A stretch of DNA of 64,000 bases, taken from Protaetia brevitarsis (taxonomy: Eukaryota; Arthropoda; Insecta; Coleoptera; Scarabaeidae). The notes beneath the pieces are model-generated. The model ran no database searches. It saw only the letters and a program-made list of their open reading frames with translations, and was not told the origin of the DNA. Made by a program: the position numbers and the translations under genes. Of this stretch, positions 20,301 to 31,438 are shown one piece after another. The stretch spans positions 3,794,845 to 3,858,844 of the forward strand of contig RXPK01000088.1 of NCBI GenBank assembly GCA_004143645.1. The letters are read 5' to 3'. Numbering within the stretch: position 1 is the stretch's first letter; every line of letters starts with the position of its first letter.

Positions 20301-21189
20301 TGTTTTCAAAAAATAATTTGAAAACACAGAAATACCAACCGCCCTTTATTAAACTAAATAATCCCCAAGTCATAGAAGGTTTAAAAATATTAGCCGACGA
20401 CAAGGTCACTCATCAAAGACAATTAAAACCACAAAGAAAACTAATTGTTACAGGGAATCAGCACGATGATGACAACGACAATTCTGATTCTGATGATATC
20501 CCTTTATCCCACTTACGCAATAGAAATTGAAACCTTAAAAAATCCTATCCTCTCCCTACAGATAGGCAAAGCACGCGTTATTGAAAATGAACATACGTTC
20601 GCGTACCACGTTAATATTAGCACCCCAAAATTAATCAATCGAAAAATTCAAAGCAACATCAATACATTAAGAGAATTTTTGGCAAAAATTCACTGCTAGT
20701 TTCCGAAAAATTAGAAATTGCTAGCACATTAAACAATAAGGTCGAAAACGCCATACCTAACGCACGTAATACTAAACAGAAAAGGGTAATTTTTGACGGA
20801 ATCGGCACAGCTTCAAAGTATTTATTCGGGACTATGGATTCGAACGACAGAAAGTATATAAACCTTAAACAAAAACTAATTCAAAATTCAACTTCAATTC
20901 AAATCTCTTTATAAACAGCAAACCATATTAAAGGAAATTATCGGTAAATACACAGAAACCTTCGAAACGCTTCAAAACAATCAAAATTGTAATTCAGCTA
21001 AATTAATACACTTAACCGCAAAATTAACGCACCACTCTGACTTTTGGTTTTATTTCAAGAAATATTATATATTTTCCGATTCATTAATATTAGTTATAAT
21101 AATTTGTTCATTATTACGCCTTTGTAGGTTTTTGTCTGTATTCTTTATTAATTTTGAAATCATAGCAGCTTTTCATGAGGGGCTTGTTT

Positions 21190-22460
21190 TTCAAGTAAAT
21201 AAGCCTCACTTCTAAAATAAAAGTAGGCATTGTTTTTTAATTGTTTTACCAATTGATAAGATAACTGTCATTCGTGGAATACATATGTTTGCGATGGAAC
21301 GTGCTAGACGAAATTTAAATCGTGATGAATGTGTTGAAATTGTAACTTTGTCCAATGAAGGACTAACAAATCGCGAACTTGGTAGAAGATTTGGCGTGGC
21401 TCATACAACGGTCGGTAGGGTTCTGCACAGATTTGTAGAGACCAACGATCACGCTAGACGACGTGGCAAGGCAGGCCACGAGCTACAAATGCGGTGGAGG
21501 ATCGATTTTTGATGCTTCGAGCACTTAGGGAACGGTTCACTACTGCACGAAGCCTCCAAATACAACTAAGCGCGGTTCATGGCACTGCTGTTAGTCAAGA
21601 TACCATAAGAAGAAGACTTCGTACTCAAAATTTACGACCTCGGGCAGCAGCTACTGGTCCGAGATTATCTGCAAACCACCGAAGAAACAGATTGGCTTTT
21701 GCAAGAAGGCATGTGGATTGGGAAATCCATCATTGGGAGCAGGTGTTATTTACGGATAAGTCACGGTTTTGCCTTGTAAGTTCTGATCGTCGTCCAAGAG
21801 TGTACAGAAGGCCAAATGAAAGATATTCCGCATGTAACATTCGAGAAACCACATTATACGGAGGCGGTTCAGTAATGGTATGGGGTGGAATATCTTTAAC
21901 AGCTCGCACGGAACTTTTATCGTTGATGGTGGACGTCTGAATTCTGAACGATACATAACAGACATTTTAGAACCTTTTGTGATACCTTTTGCACCTTACA
22001 TTGGCGATGGGTTCATTCTTATGCAGGATAATGCGAGGCCACATGCGGCACATATTGTTACTGAATATTTAAATTACGTTAATATTCAAATCCTCGAGTG
22101 GCCAGCCTGTAGTCCAGACCTGAACCCAATCGAGCATCTTTGGGACATAATGGGACGGAGGATTAGAAGTCAGCATCCACAACCTAACAGCTTAGACGAG
22201 CTGCGACAAAGTCTTATTCGCGTATGGGACGATATCCCTCAAGAAACCATCAGATCTCTAATTGAAAGTATGCCACGACGATGTCAGGCTACAATAACAG
22301 CCAGAGGTGGTAACACTAGTTACTGATAACCTAAATACGGTTCAAAAGAAGTTATCTTTGTGTTCGTAATAATAATGATCATTTTACATGATTTTGTTAA
22401 AGTCATATTTTCAGTTTTTGTTTATTTCCTACAATTCATTTAAGTCAAACTTATTGTTAT
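21190..22460 (+). mobile_element. Tc1-like element
   Basis: A single Tc1-type transposase gene lies within the env relic. The edges are placed only by where env similarity stops and resumes. I did not find convincing inverted ends or the expected TA duplication, so the limits could be off by 100 bp or more. Confidence 0.6.
21285..22326 (+). pseudogene. Tc1-type transposase (DD34E)
   Basis: A paired-like N-terminus (NLNRDECVEIVTLSNEGLTN, GVAHTTVGRVLHRF) is followed by a second helix-turn-helix (GTAVSQDTIRRRLRTQNLRP). The DDE domain has FTDKSRF (family FTDESRF), VMVWGGIS, LMQDNARPHAAH and SPDLNPIEHLWD. Exactly 34 residues lie between the second aspartate and the glutamate, counted directly. 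Two frame shifts (near 21500 and 21900) divide the protein over three frames of 75, 148 and 148 residues. The catalytic triad is intact, so the copy was probably disabled fairly recently. Confidence 0.9.
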
Positions 22461-23130
22461 TATCGAAATAATTGTGTTTGTGTATTCTATTCTTAATATG
22501 TTTTTCAAAATGTATGATAATTTTGACTGTAATTATAATAAATCGAAATATATAAGTGGTGCGTTAATTTTGCGGTTAAGTGTAGTAACGAAATGTTGCA
22601 GGAACATGGGCATTTCATTCGGTTTAACGTTAGACAAATTAATATTGAAATTGCAAATATTGCTTGATATCATAAACAACCTGCAGACAACGTTAACGTC
22701 CGCAAATCTACACGTTTTGCTTACTTCTATAATAGAGCCGAACGAAATCGCCACATCTTAACTATATCAAATAGCGAATATGGCCCAGGTCACTTACCTA
22801 ATTTTAAATATCTTAATTATTACTCATTTTTCTCAACAAACTTTATCATTTCAAATGACGTGGTTCTGTTCAAGATATATGTACCGATGGTTTCCAAACC
22901 TTACGATTACTTCCACTTAATTCCCGTCTATCAAAACAATTATACAATAATTCCCAAAACTTCATACCTCTTATTCGACCAGGAAAATTATTGGAATACC
23001 GAGAAGAGATGCAATGTCGTGGAGAACATTCACTTCTGCAAACAAGAGGACCTCGCGAAAGGAGATCCCTGCCTGAGAAACATCCTAAATCCACGCAACA
23101 AACGAATGCCCTGTCACGCCTATCACGTTG

Positions 23131-23303
23131 ACTAGGACCTTGATACTGTTAAATATTGTATATGTATTTCATGTATTTTCGAATATGCCTCAAGTTCTGT
23201 TCAATCGTTATAGATGACAGCACATCCTTTAGATTTTAGATACTTACCTATGAGAGCCTACATTCAGTTCAGTGTGCAGTCTAATATAGCATAGTTTTCA
23301 ATG
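23131..23303. mobile_element. 173-bp insertion with 8-bp target duplication
   Basis: TCACGTTG occurs at 23123-23130 and 23304-23311 on either side of a 173-bp AT-rich segment. Env coding similarity stops at the left copy and continues in frame after the right copy. I see no inverted ends, no poly(A) tail and no coding. An 8-bp duplication would suit a hAT-, P- or MULE-mobilised non-autonomous element. Confidence 0.6.
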
Positions 23304-23752
23304 TCACGTTGTTATATGGTTATGTATGAATTACGTTTAAGAAGTGCCGTTTATTTATCGAGAAATCTCGAAACATATCTATCAGATACAACGCATAAGC
23401 GCAACGAAGATTCTCGTCAACCCGAAGAAACCGATAGCCGTCCACTCTACGTGCCCTCAAGACGGACTAGTGTTGCACTCAACATCGGTGATCAATTTCG
23501 GTAATTGTGATATCGAAGTCGAAAATGAAAAATTCTCACCAAACGAGAACCTGCTCGAGGACAACATCTTTGCGTTGCCCGACTTAGAAGTCAACCTGGT
23601 GCATCATACCAAACATCAGCCCCTTCGTGTATCATCTATCAACCAAAAGGACGGGAAGCACATAAAAATCCTGGCGAAAAACCTCGAAACTACGCAGGTG
23701 GAACTAGTCCGATTAACGAGACATTCATGGACCAACACCGTATTGCTGATAA

Positions 23753-26108
23753 CACAGGTCAACAAAAAAAAATTTTTTTTTTGAGTCTTTTATTTAGTGA
23801 TTATTTTCTGATTATATAAATCGAAAAGTAAACAGGAACTCCATTAATAATAAATAAAGTTTGCTTTTGTACTTAATATAATGAAAACTAAATATACGGT
23901 GGTTTTGCAAATTTTTTTAAAAGCCGTTGCATTTACAATGCAAGAGAGGGGTGAGAGGGACTGTGGGTGTGAAGTGAGAGGTAGCAGAGTGTCCTGGCAG
24001 TATGCGAGTGCGCTTTCTAGAGGAATAACGTATTTTATGTGTCGCGAGGCTAAAAATGTCATCGAAAATGTGTAAAAACGACGTGGACTCTTTTTGCTAT
24101 GTTTGTGGTGAGTTTATGAAAGTGAGAGCCAAAAAATTTAGTTTATCATCAAATAAGAAACTTTGTGAAGCCTATGAAGCTTATTTTAACATGCCCGTAC
24201 GAAGTCAGAATAAAATATGGGCGCCTCACTTCTCGTGTAATAACTGCAAAAACACTTTAGAAGTAAGAAAATACACCTTATATTTAAAGTACATTTGTAT
24301 ACCTATTTACATATTTTTAAAATATACATTAAATGCGTCATTTGTTAATGAATGATATAATTTTTTTCCAGCCTGGTACGAGGAGAAAAAAAAAAGATGA
24401 AGTTTGCAGTACCAAGAATATGGAGAGAGCCAACTGATCACATCAATGATTGCTATTTTTGTGTTGTTAATCCACGTATGCGTCGTGCTGGAAAAAATGC
24501 CAAGAAGATCCAGTATCCAAACCTACCATCAACGTCTGCTCCAGTACCTCACAGTGAAATTTTTCCAGTTCCTTGTAGTCCAAACGTGAAGACTCAAGAG
24601 ATGGTACCGCTATCACAATTATCTGATAATAGCGAAGGCAGCGAGTACGTAATCGCGACACCATCTATTGAACCACATCTCATTGATGCAGAAGAGTTTA
24701 ATGACTTAATAAGAGATTTAAACCTTCCTAAAATTAAAGCAGAAATATTAGCTTCACGGCTAAAACAGTGGAATTTGCTCAAGGACAACGTTAAAATAAG
24801 TGACCAAAGAAAGCGTCATGAAATGTTTGCTGGGTTTTTCACGAAGGAAGACGGACTGTGTTACTGTAATGATGTGAAAGGTTTGTTTGATGCAATCGGA
24901 ATCCCTAGCATTTCTTCTGAATGGCGTCTTTTCATCGACAGCTCTACAAGAAGCTTAAAAGCTGTTCTTCTTCATAATGGGAATAAATTTCCATCACTTC
25001 CTCTGGCTCATTCTGTAATGCTCAAAGAAAATTACGAAAGCGTTAAAATGGTTCTTCAAGTTTTAAAATATGAACAGTATGCCTGGCCCGTGATAGGGGA
25101 TTTCAAAATGGTTGGTTTTCTGGTGGGAATGCAAGGGGGATACACTAAATATCCGTGTTACCTTTGCTTATGGGACAGTAGAGCCGATGCACTTCACTAC
25201 CAGCAGCATTCATGGCCTCAACGGAGCGAGTTTCAAATCGGACAACATAATGTAAAAAATAAACCAATTGTAGAGCCTGATCGTATTTTAATGCCTCCAC
25301 TGCACATAAAATTAGGACTCATGAAGCAATTCGTAAAGGCTCTTCGTCAAGACTCCGAAGCCTTTCAATATTTAAAAACATTTTTCCCAAAACTGTCAGA
25401 GGCTAAAATTAAAGCTGGTATTTTCGTCGGTCCACAAATAAAGAAAATAATGGCGAGTGGACATTTTCTTCAGCTCCTGAGTACTCATGAAAAACAAGCG
25501 TGGCTCAGCCTTAAAGCAGTCATTCATGGCTTCCTTGGTAACAAGAAGGCCGAGAATTATGACGAGCTTATTTCTAATATGCTTGACAGCTTCAAAGTCA
25601 TGGGTTGCAGAATGTCACTCAAAGTGCACATGCTACATGCGCACTTGGATAAATTCAAAGATAACTTGGGTGAATATTCAGAAGAGCAAGGGGAACGCTT
25701 CCACCAGGATATAATGAACTTTGAACAAAGATATCAAGGACAATATAATGAGAACATGATGGGTGACTACATTTGGATGCTCATACGAGAAAGTTCTGAC
25801 GATTACACTAGAAAGACTAAAAGTATTCATTTTTAAAGCTACTTTTGTATCATTTTTTTGTATTTTTATGTTTATTTGTGCTGTCTTTTATAATAAAAAT
25901 TAATTAAAATATATAATTCATAACTTGTTTTAATTTTAAATATGATTAACATTGAAAAATAGACCTTTTCCATAAATGTTGAAATTTCGTTCTGGTATCT
26001 ACAAAAGCAAACTTTATTAGATAAAAATATTTTTTCTTTCTTTAGTTTGGCATAAGTAATCAAAATCAGAGGTACAGAACTCAGACTCAAAAATCGTGTT
26101 GACCTGTG
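23753..26108 (+). mobile_element. DDE-type transposon of uncertain superfamily
   Basis: Inverted ends begin at 23753 and, on the other strand, at 26108 with the identical CACAGGTCAACA. After an A/T run they share TTTTTGAGTCT. Flanking TAA copies at 23750-23752 and 26109-26111 suggest a 3-bp target duplication. A second inverted pair (ATAAAGTTTGCTTTTGTA) lies further in, near 23857-23876 and 26000-26018. One spliced gene fills the interior. The element interrupts an errantivirus env just before its transmembrane segment, and env similarity resumes immediately after the right TAA. Confidence 0.8.
24056..25836 (+). CDS. Transposase-like protein with RNase-H-type acidic residues
   Basis: Exon 1 (24056-24262) has a CX2C pair (CYVCGEF) and another (CNNCKNTL), likely zinc-binding. 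A GTAAGA...CCAG intron (24263-24371) leads to a long exon open to 25836, 479 residues from the internal ATG. A 10-A run at 24386-24395 puts exon 2 one base out of frame with exon 1, the only defect I see. Landmarks are WREPTDHINDCYFC, WRLFIDSSTRSLKAVLLHNG (acidic residue 1), VIGDFKMVGFLVGMQ (residue 2), YPCYLCLWDSRADALHY (a C2-H insertion as in several eukaryotic transposases), MPPLHIKLGLMKQF and SEEQGERFHQDI (acidic residue 3). The family is widespread in arthropods as uncharacterised proteins. Its function as the transposase of this element is inferred. Confidence 0.7.
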
Positions 26109-26263
26109 TAATCGCCTTCATCGCGATACTTTGCATCTTGGGATATCATACCTGGAAAATATACCACAGGATAACCAACAGCGGTACCGAAAACGTAGAA
26201 AATATACGACGCAAGACGAATACGGACTCCTTATTCACTCGTGTTGGGGAAGGAGAAGATATG

Positions 26264-26505
26264 GTATAATAGCAAATAGGTTTTTTCCTAGAAGTGTAAT
26301 CTTCGATGTATTTTCTTATCGTAAACCCATTATTGTAAACATACTTTCGTTTAGGCATAAATACGCCAAAAAGGCAAATTTCAGTGTTATTGTTGTTTAG
26401 ACTCTTGTGCTGTGCGTTAGTCTTTAGTAATTAAATCATTTTTACCAGTCTTGCTGTGTTTTTATTTGTTTTTAAAAACCTCAAGTGACAAAGGTGAAAC
26501 TTAAT
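26264..26505 (+). repeat. Errantivirus LTR
   Basis: Lies between a purine-rich tract that overlaps the env end (GGGGAAGGAGAAG, near 26245) and a primer-binding site at 26506. This fixes it as an LTR although no partner LTR is in the window. The right edge is set by the binding site; the left edge is approximate. Confidence 0.6.
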
Positions 26506-26523
26506 TGGCGCAGTCAGTAGGAT
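26506..26523 (+). promoter_or_regulatory. Retroviral primer-binding site (tRNA-Ser type)
   Basis: The sequence TGGCGCAGTCAGTAGGAT follows the LTR immediately. It closely resembles the tRNA-Ser-complementary site used by 17.6/297/TED-type errantiviruses. The identity of the tRNA is from memory of that group. The leader that follows carries a good splice donor (AAAGTAAGTC) near 26690. Confidence 0.65.
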
Positions 26524-26789
26524 CGTGGAACTTGTAGACTCAGGCTAGAAGAGCATCATCTACGAGGCCGATATCAATCGCTTATTCCCGAGACTAGAAC
26601 CAGGAGCTCGCGGTAGACGAATCCAGAGGACGACGCTCGCAGAAGCAGTACCTCCGAGACCACATCTCCGAACGCTCTACTTAGAAAGTAAGTCGAATTT
26701 TCCTTTCTCTTTGTTTTCCTTGTTTTGCATGTATTTTGAACAAACGCATTGACGACGCGTTAAATTGAAATTTAGTTAATAAGTACTGT

Positions 26790-26963
26790 ATGCCGGAATC
26801 TATCGAATCGCTTATTCAATTACTACAAAAAATGTCTGTAAGCAACCCGCCAACCATCTCTGTCGCGAAAGCTATTGTTGAAAATGTTAAAACGTCAAAA
26901 AGGATTGCAGCATTGCGAATACATGTAGAACGTGTTATAGGGAGTAAGACTGAGGGAGTTTAA
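26790..26963 (+). pseudogene. Errantivirus gag N-terminus
   Basis: An ATG at 26790 opens a 57-codon frame (MPESIESLIQLLQKM) that ends at TAA. It stands 270 bp after the primer-binding site, the usual place for gag in an errantivirus. The rest of gag is not found. After about 26965 the sequence changes character, so the second provirus is truncated here. Confidence 0.5.
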
Positions 26964-27460
26964 TATGCTGTCACCTCATGCACGTATAGGTAATTATATG
27001 ATTGCAGATGTGGATAACATTATTTTAATAAGTTGTGGTGTAATAAATATTCATGGTCATCTTATTAAAATTCAAATTTAAAAAATAATTGTTATTAGGT
27101 ACTTTGTTCTAAAGTTACAAATATATACATATTTTATAAGAACTTAATTATATGTTTTCAAGACCTTTTTTCTGTTGTAACGACATGATAGCTACATTAG
27201 TAGGCTACAGTATTATTATAATCGTTAATTGTTAGTATTAAGTATCTTTATTTGTATATAACTTTCTGTATAAAATTATCTGGATATTAGTGTACATACT
27301 GCTGTCACTGCCTTTTGTAAAGACTTCTCTCATCCACTTGTCGAGTATTGCATGCATCACTCAACACCGCCCATAAAAACATGATTAGCGATAGGTGTAG
27401 GGATACATTAGTGTCAACTCTGACCATGTAAAGACATAGTTTATGAGTTTGTTATTTAGG
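26964..27460. other. No gene; possible Gypsy LTR
   Basis: AT-rich. A candidate LTR start (TGTTGTAACGAC) is at about 27175, and a gag gene of a different Gypsy element follows at 27734. I could not confirm the pair or a target duplication. Confidence 0.35.
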
Positions 27461-27535
27461 GGATGCAACAACGTGTGGGGTATATTTTGCCGGCGCTAAG
27501 TCGGGGTAAACGAGAGAAAGGGGGCATTATATTTG

Positions 27536-27556
27536 TGGCAGTCCGACGAGAGGGTC
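27536..27556 (+). promoter_or_regulatory. Possible primer-binding site
   Basis: TGGCAGTCCGACGAGAGG starts with TGG as primer-binding sites do, and lies about 200 bp before a gag start. No matching LTR pair supports it, so the call is weak. Confidence 0.3.
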
Positions 27557-27733
27557 CAATAAAACTTGAAGTGAGAGTTCTACAGTGTTTTTATTTACCC
27601 GCCTATTTAAATTCTACTCTATTTGTGTGTATTTGTGCTAATATCTCAGAAGTAGTATCTAATCGAAGTGAAATAAGTGTTACGAAAAAAAAATCGGCTT
27701 AATCCTAAACAACAGGCAGAGAAGTACGACGCG

Positions 27734-28735
27734 ATGGAGAACATCTCAGCAGAGAGTGAGGATGACGTGTTAGAGGAATCGTCCTTTGCACCCGTCGAAG
27801 AAAGACGCGGAACAAGGAAATCAGAAAAAGCAAGAATAGAGGAGATTATAGAAAGAAAAGTATGTGAAATAGTCAAACAAATTCAACTGACGGTATACAC
27901 CAACGCACCGGGGCCATCCACAAGTACTATGAGTACGGCGAAAATAAATCACATCAACTAATTGGTTGAATAAAATTGAGCAACTGGGAGAAATATACAA
28001 CTGGAATAACGCCAGCAAATCTTATTGTATGCAGTCCAAACTCGATGGATTGGCTAAGGTGTGGTACAATAGTTTGTCTGATTACAATAAAACTTGGGAA
28101 GAATGGAAGCAGGCGGTGAAAACAGCGTTCCCATCCCATGAACATTTTGTTGACAACTTAAAACGGATGATGGAAAGAAAAAAGAAGCCGGAAGAATCTA
28201 TGATTCATTATTATTATTCAAAGTGCGCGTTGGTGCGAACGTGTGAAATTTCCGACGAAAATGGTGTATCGTGTTTTATTGACGGTTTGCCCATTAAGCT
28301 CCAGGGAACGGCAAAACCCCGGAAGGATTGTTTCAAGGCCTTCTTTGTAAGCTAGACGATAAGGACATCTTCTCCAAAGTGGTCAAGTCCCCTACATTGA
28401 AAAAGGAAGCTACTTGCTACATCTGCAAGAGGCCAGGTCATGTCTCCGGTCAATGTTACTACCGCTACCCTAAAGCCGACGATCCACCAGCAGGGCAGTT
28501 CCAAAAGCTAAAGGAGTACTCCCACTGCGGCAGAAAAGGACATACTAAGGAGGCATGCTACCACTTGAATCCAGCTAAGGTTCGACAATTACAAAGGCAA
28601 GTAAATAATCTTTGTAATATTCGTCTTACTATTAACAATATGCCGTGTAACGGGTTCCTAGTCGATTTGACACCGCCTGATTTATTTCTGTGGGTATGTA
28701 AAGGATCATTTATACCGCACAATAATGTTCAGGAA
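27734..28735 (+). pseudogene. Ty3/Gypsy gag with two zinc knuckles, protease start
   Basis: ATG at 27734 begins an acidic N-terminus (MENISAESEDDVLEE). A stop at 27960 interrupts it. The capsid domain continues at 27966 in another frame with DGLAKVWYNSLSDYNKTWEE. A shift near 28340 leads to CYICKRPGHVSGQCYY, an intact CX2CX4HX4C knuckle. A second follows with its first cysteine replaced (YSHCGRKGHTKEACY). The last block, NMPCNGFLVDLTPPDL, looks like the approach to an aspartic protease active site with the DTG/DSG motif lost. Nothing of RT follows. Confidence 0.8.
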
Positions 28736-28739
28736 TGAA

Positions 28740-30245
28740 TTCAGAATTTTGTAGAATGCTTAGATGCAGTCAGAAGGGTAAGTAGAAGATATGAGTTTGG
28801 ACAATAATGAAATACAGTTTAAACATTTGATGTAACAATTTTTTTTATTTATTTTACATTTCTACTTCGAATAAAAAGAAATTGTCTAATAAACAGTGAT
28901 CATATCTTTGTTTGTTTCACGCTTGTATTTGTCATGAGCTACTAAATTGATAACGTAAATAATTTTTGCTTTGAAATTTTATTGGATAACTGGAAAGGAC
29001 GTAGTAATTGACCCCATAAGCCATATATTTTTGGAAAGAGAAGAAAGCACTGGCTCCAACTATGCCACTGCCTACTACGCTTTACATTAAAAAAAAATTA
29101 ACTTTACGCCGCAGGCGAAAAATGAATGCATAAAGTTAAAGTCCGTCTAGTCTATTATATTCGCAAAAGTGCCTGGATAATGTTAAAACGGTTTCTCCGT
29201 ATCATTAAAGTCAAGCGAGTATTTGGGCATTCTGGAAAAGTCGAAAAAAACATTTTTTGGCTATAACTCTAAAATAAAAGAATATAACTAATTTTAGCAT
29301 ATCTCGGAAAAAGAGATCGAGACTTGGCCACTCCACCAAAATTCAATTCAAATCTGTTTTCTCTTCGAGCTAAGGTATATCAAAAGCTTACATCCTAAAT
29401 ATTGAATATTTTTTAAAGTACTTGCTATTTATGTATTGGGGATACAAGTGCAACAGGTAGTCAACAAAATTGCTTCAACATTTATGAAAATGGTACTACT
29501 AAGATAGTCAAGCGAGGTTAATAATTATGAAGATTTTAAATATATATTTTTCTTGTATTTATTTATAAATACAAAAGCCGTTAATAGTTGTTTGTTCCTT
29601 TTTTAAGAGGAGGTTCCATTTTTGTTGTATTTATTTTACTTTAACTTACCAACATGAGTTAGATTTCCACGTAGGTATATATCATTTCACATTAATTGTT
29701 TAGAATAGTATCTTCAATTTGTATGTAAGCCGCAATCATTGCCCGCCTTTAAAATTCATTCTGATTTATATAAAATCTCATTAAGATGGTTAATAATTTT
29801 TTAACACCTTTAGTAACTAGGTTTTATTTGGATTGCTTAATAGTAACTTTTTCTTATACTCCTTTAAACTGCAGGAATGAAAGAACCTTCTATATTTCAT
29901 AGCATTCCATATAGTGTAATGGGACACCGATATATATATTATTTTATTTCTTATTAATATCTTTAATAGAGGGAAAATTGGTTTCATTTCTCTTGGTAAA
30001 TGTAAAAGTAAGGTAGATCTATATATGTGTTACCGGTTAGTTGTGTGTGAGTGACAACGTGTGGTACGAAGGATCAATAGCAATACGTCAAGCTAGTCAC
30101 GGGAATAACGCGACGATTCTAATTGAGCGAGCGCGGAGAGTCGGGTGCGCACAGGATATACGAAACGAGAGGTAAAAAATGTGACAATGTTCATTTAGGC
30201 AATATATTCCTTCGTAACCAAACAAAAATGGTATAAAAATATTTT
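28740..30245. other. No recognisable gene
   Basis: 1.5 kb of AT-rich sequence without a coding pattern. A GC- and CpG-richer island at about 30040-30175 ends in GAGAGGTAAAAA, which could be an untranslated exon or promoter remnant with a splice donor. Nothing confirms it. Confidence 0.35.
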
Positions 30246-30251
30246 TGCCTA

Positions 30252-30395
30252 AGTGATGCCAAGTTGTATTATACCGCCAATATGGAAATATACTGCGGAC
30301 AGCAGTCTGAAGGACCTTTTCATCAATCTAACTCACTAGATTCAGTGGTAATGAGACTTTCTAAACCTATTTATCCGAGATTATTAACGACTGCG
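30252..30395 (+). pseudogene. piggyBac transposase fragment
   Basis: About 45 residues around EIYCGQQSEGPFHQSN and VMRLSKPIYP match the middle of piggyBac-type transposases. The phrase closely parallels EIYAGKQSEGPFSLSN in the larger copy at 62490. The fragment passes without a break into a non-LTR reverse transcriptase at about 30396. Confidence 0.65.
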
Positions 30396-31110
30396 AAAAT
30401 ATCGCCAATATTTAATAAGGGAGATAAAAATATATGTGAAAATTATCGTCCAATAAGTATTCTGCCAGCCATCTCAAAGATACTTGAAGAGGCAATCACA
30501 TCAAGATTGATTTCTTATCTGGAAAAACATAATTATTTATCTCCGAAACAACATGGAAACAGAAAAAGGCATTGTACATCAAGCGGGATATTACAAATGA
30601 TTAAAAACATATACAATGCCTGAATGTATTCCAGAATGACATTACTGGATCTAACTAAGGCCTTTGATTCAGTGAGTCACATCTTGGAATGGTTCCCAGT
30701 CAGATCTAGGAAGCATCAAATATGGAGTTCCTCAAGAATCAATACTTGGGCCACTCCTGTTCCTGATATACATTAATGATTTTCCGCATAACATGGGTGG
30801 AACTGTATTTGTTTATATGCGGACGAAAGGTCATTCTTGGTGCACGCTGAGAACCCTCAAAAACTAAATGAAAAATCCCAAGAGGCAGTTGTGATTGCTG
30901 AAGAATGGCGGCTGCAAACAAATTAAGAATGAATTATGACAAAACACAAAATATAACCTTCGCCACCGACAGGAGTGCTTCATCATATGGAAAGTTCATT
31001 GGAGTTATAATTGACTCTAAACTGAGATGGATCCATCCTCACAGAGCCCCACATGCAGAGGTAAGGCTAAATACAATGGGTTGCGCCAGGTGCCCCAAGA
31101 TTTGACTAGT
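30396..31110 (+). pseudogene. Non-LTR retrotransposon RT fragment (Jockey/CR1-like)
   Basis: RT fingers are clear in ENYRPISILPAISKILEEAI. LLDLTKAFDSV carries a catalytic aspartate of the palm. A short deletion and frame changes lead to GVPQ-type sequence near 30730, then a degraded FADD region, and AANKLRMNYDKTQNITF and FIGVIIDSKLRW of the thumb near 30905-31030. The 5' part, including the endonuclease, is missing because the fragment joins piggyBac sequence at 30396. The clade is not certain. Confidence 0.75.
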
Positions 31111-31435
31111 AGACTGGTCTTCTATCCAGCTACGCAGTTAAGCCAAGATGCCCATCCCTTTCGGGACCTGGTTTAACAGTTTCGTTGGCCGAAAGTAACA
31201 ACTGGCATCGTTGTAGAACCCTGTGCAAGCCCTTAGCCACGACACGACAGCTCGGGCGAGGGTACACAAGGAAGGAAGTACTAATGCGGATTCTATCATT
31301 TGAAGTTTATGCAAGTATAATTGTATAATAGGAACAGTAAATAGTGATGTAAATAATCCTGAAACATTTCCTATGAAAATGAATATAAATATTCAATTTC
31401 CATAATATGTACTATTAATGCATTTATTTCTGTTC
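31111..31435. other. No gene; GC-rich tail then AT-rich spacer
   Basis: 31111-31270 is GC-richer and may be the 3' untranslated part of a non-LTR element. I see no poly(A) or target duplication. The rest is AT-rich spacer leading to the THAP exon acceptor (TTCTGTTCAG) near 31438. Confidence 0.35.
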
Positions 31436-31438
31436 AGA

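Larger units (their letters stand above)
20445..26270 (+). pseudogene. Errantivirus env-like gene, broken by three insertions
   Basis: Membrane fusion-type glycoprotein gene of insect errantiviruses, related to baculovirus F proteins. It opens with a hydrophobic signal-like segment (TTTILILMISLYPTYA, 20467 on). Frame shifts and stops follow from about 20700. Coding similarity is lost at a Tc1 element near 21200 and resumes about 22560. Cysteine-containing blocks follow at 22860-23080 and 23400-23760. A hydrophobic transmembrane segment appears at about 26109-26150 (VIAFIAILCILGY), just after the DDE transposon, with a short cytoplasmic tail ending near 26270. The reading frame resumes directly after the 173-bp insert and after the DDE element. 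The gene is inactive, and only its breaks are described here. Confidence 0.7.
17548..26505 (+). mobile_element. Errantivirus-like Ty3/Gypsy provirus, 3' half
   Basis: RT C-terminus, RNase H, integrase, env and LTR follow in order on one strand, the layout of insect errantiviruses such as the 17.6 and TED group. The left part is missing, cut at the junction with the pogo transposase near 17548. Four later insertions interrupt it: a non-LTR fragment at 18206-18976, a Tc1 element around 21200-22460, a 173-bp element at 23131-23303, and a DDE transposon at 23753-26108. The LTR is followed by a primer-binding site and gag, so a second copy lay in tandem downstream. All genes are broken. Confidence 0.8.
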
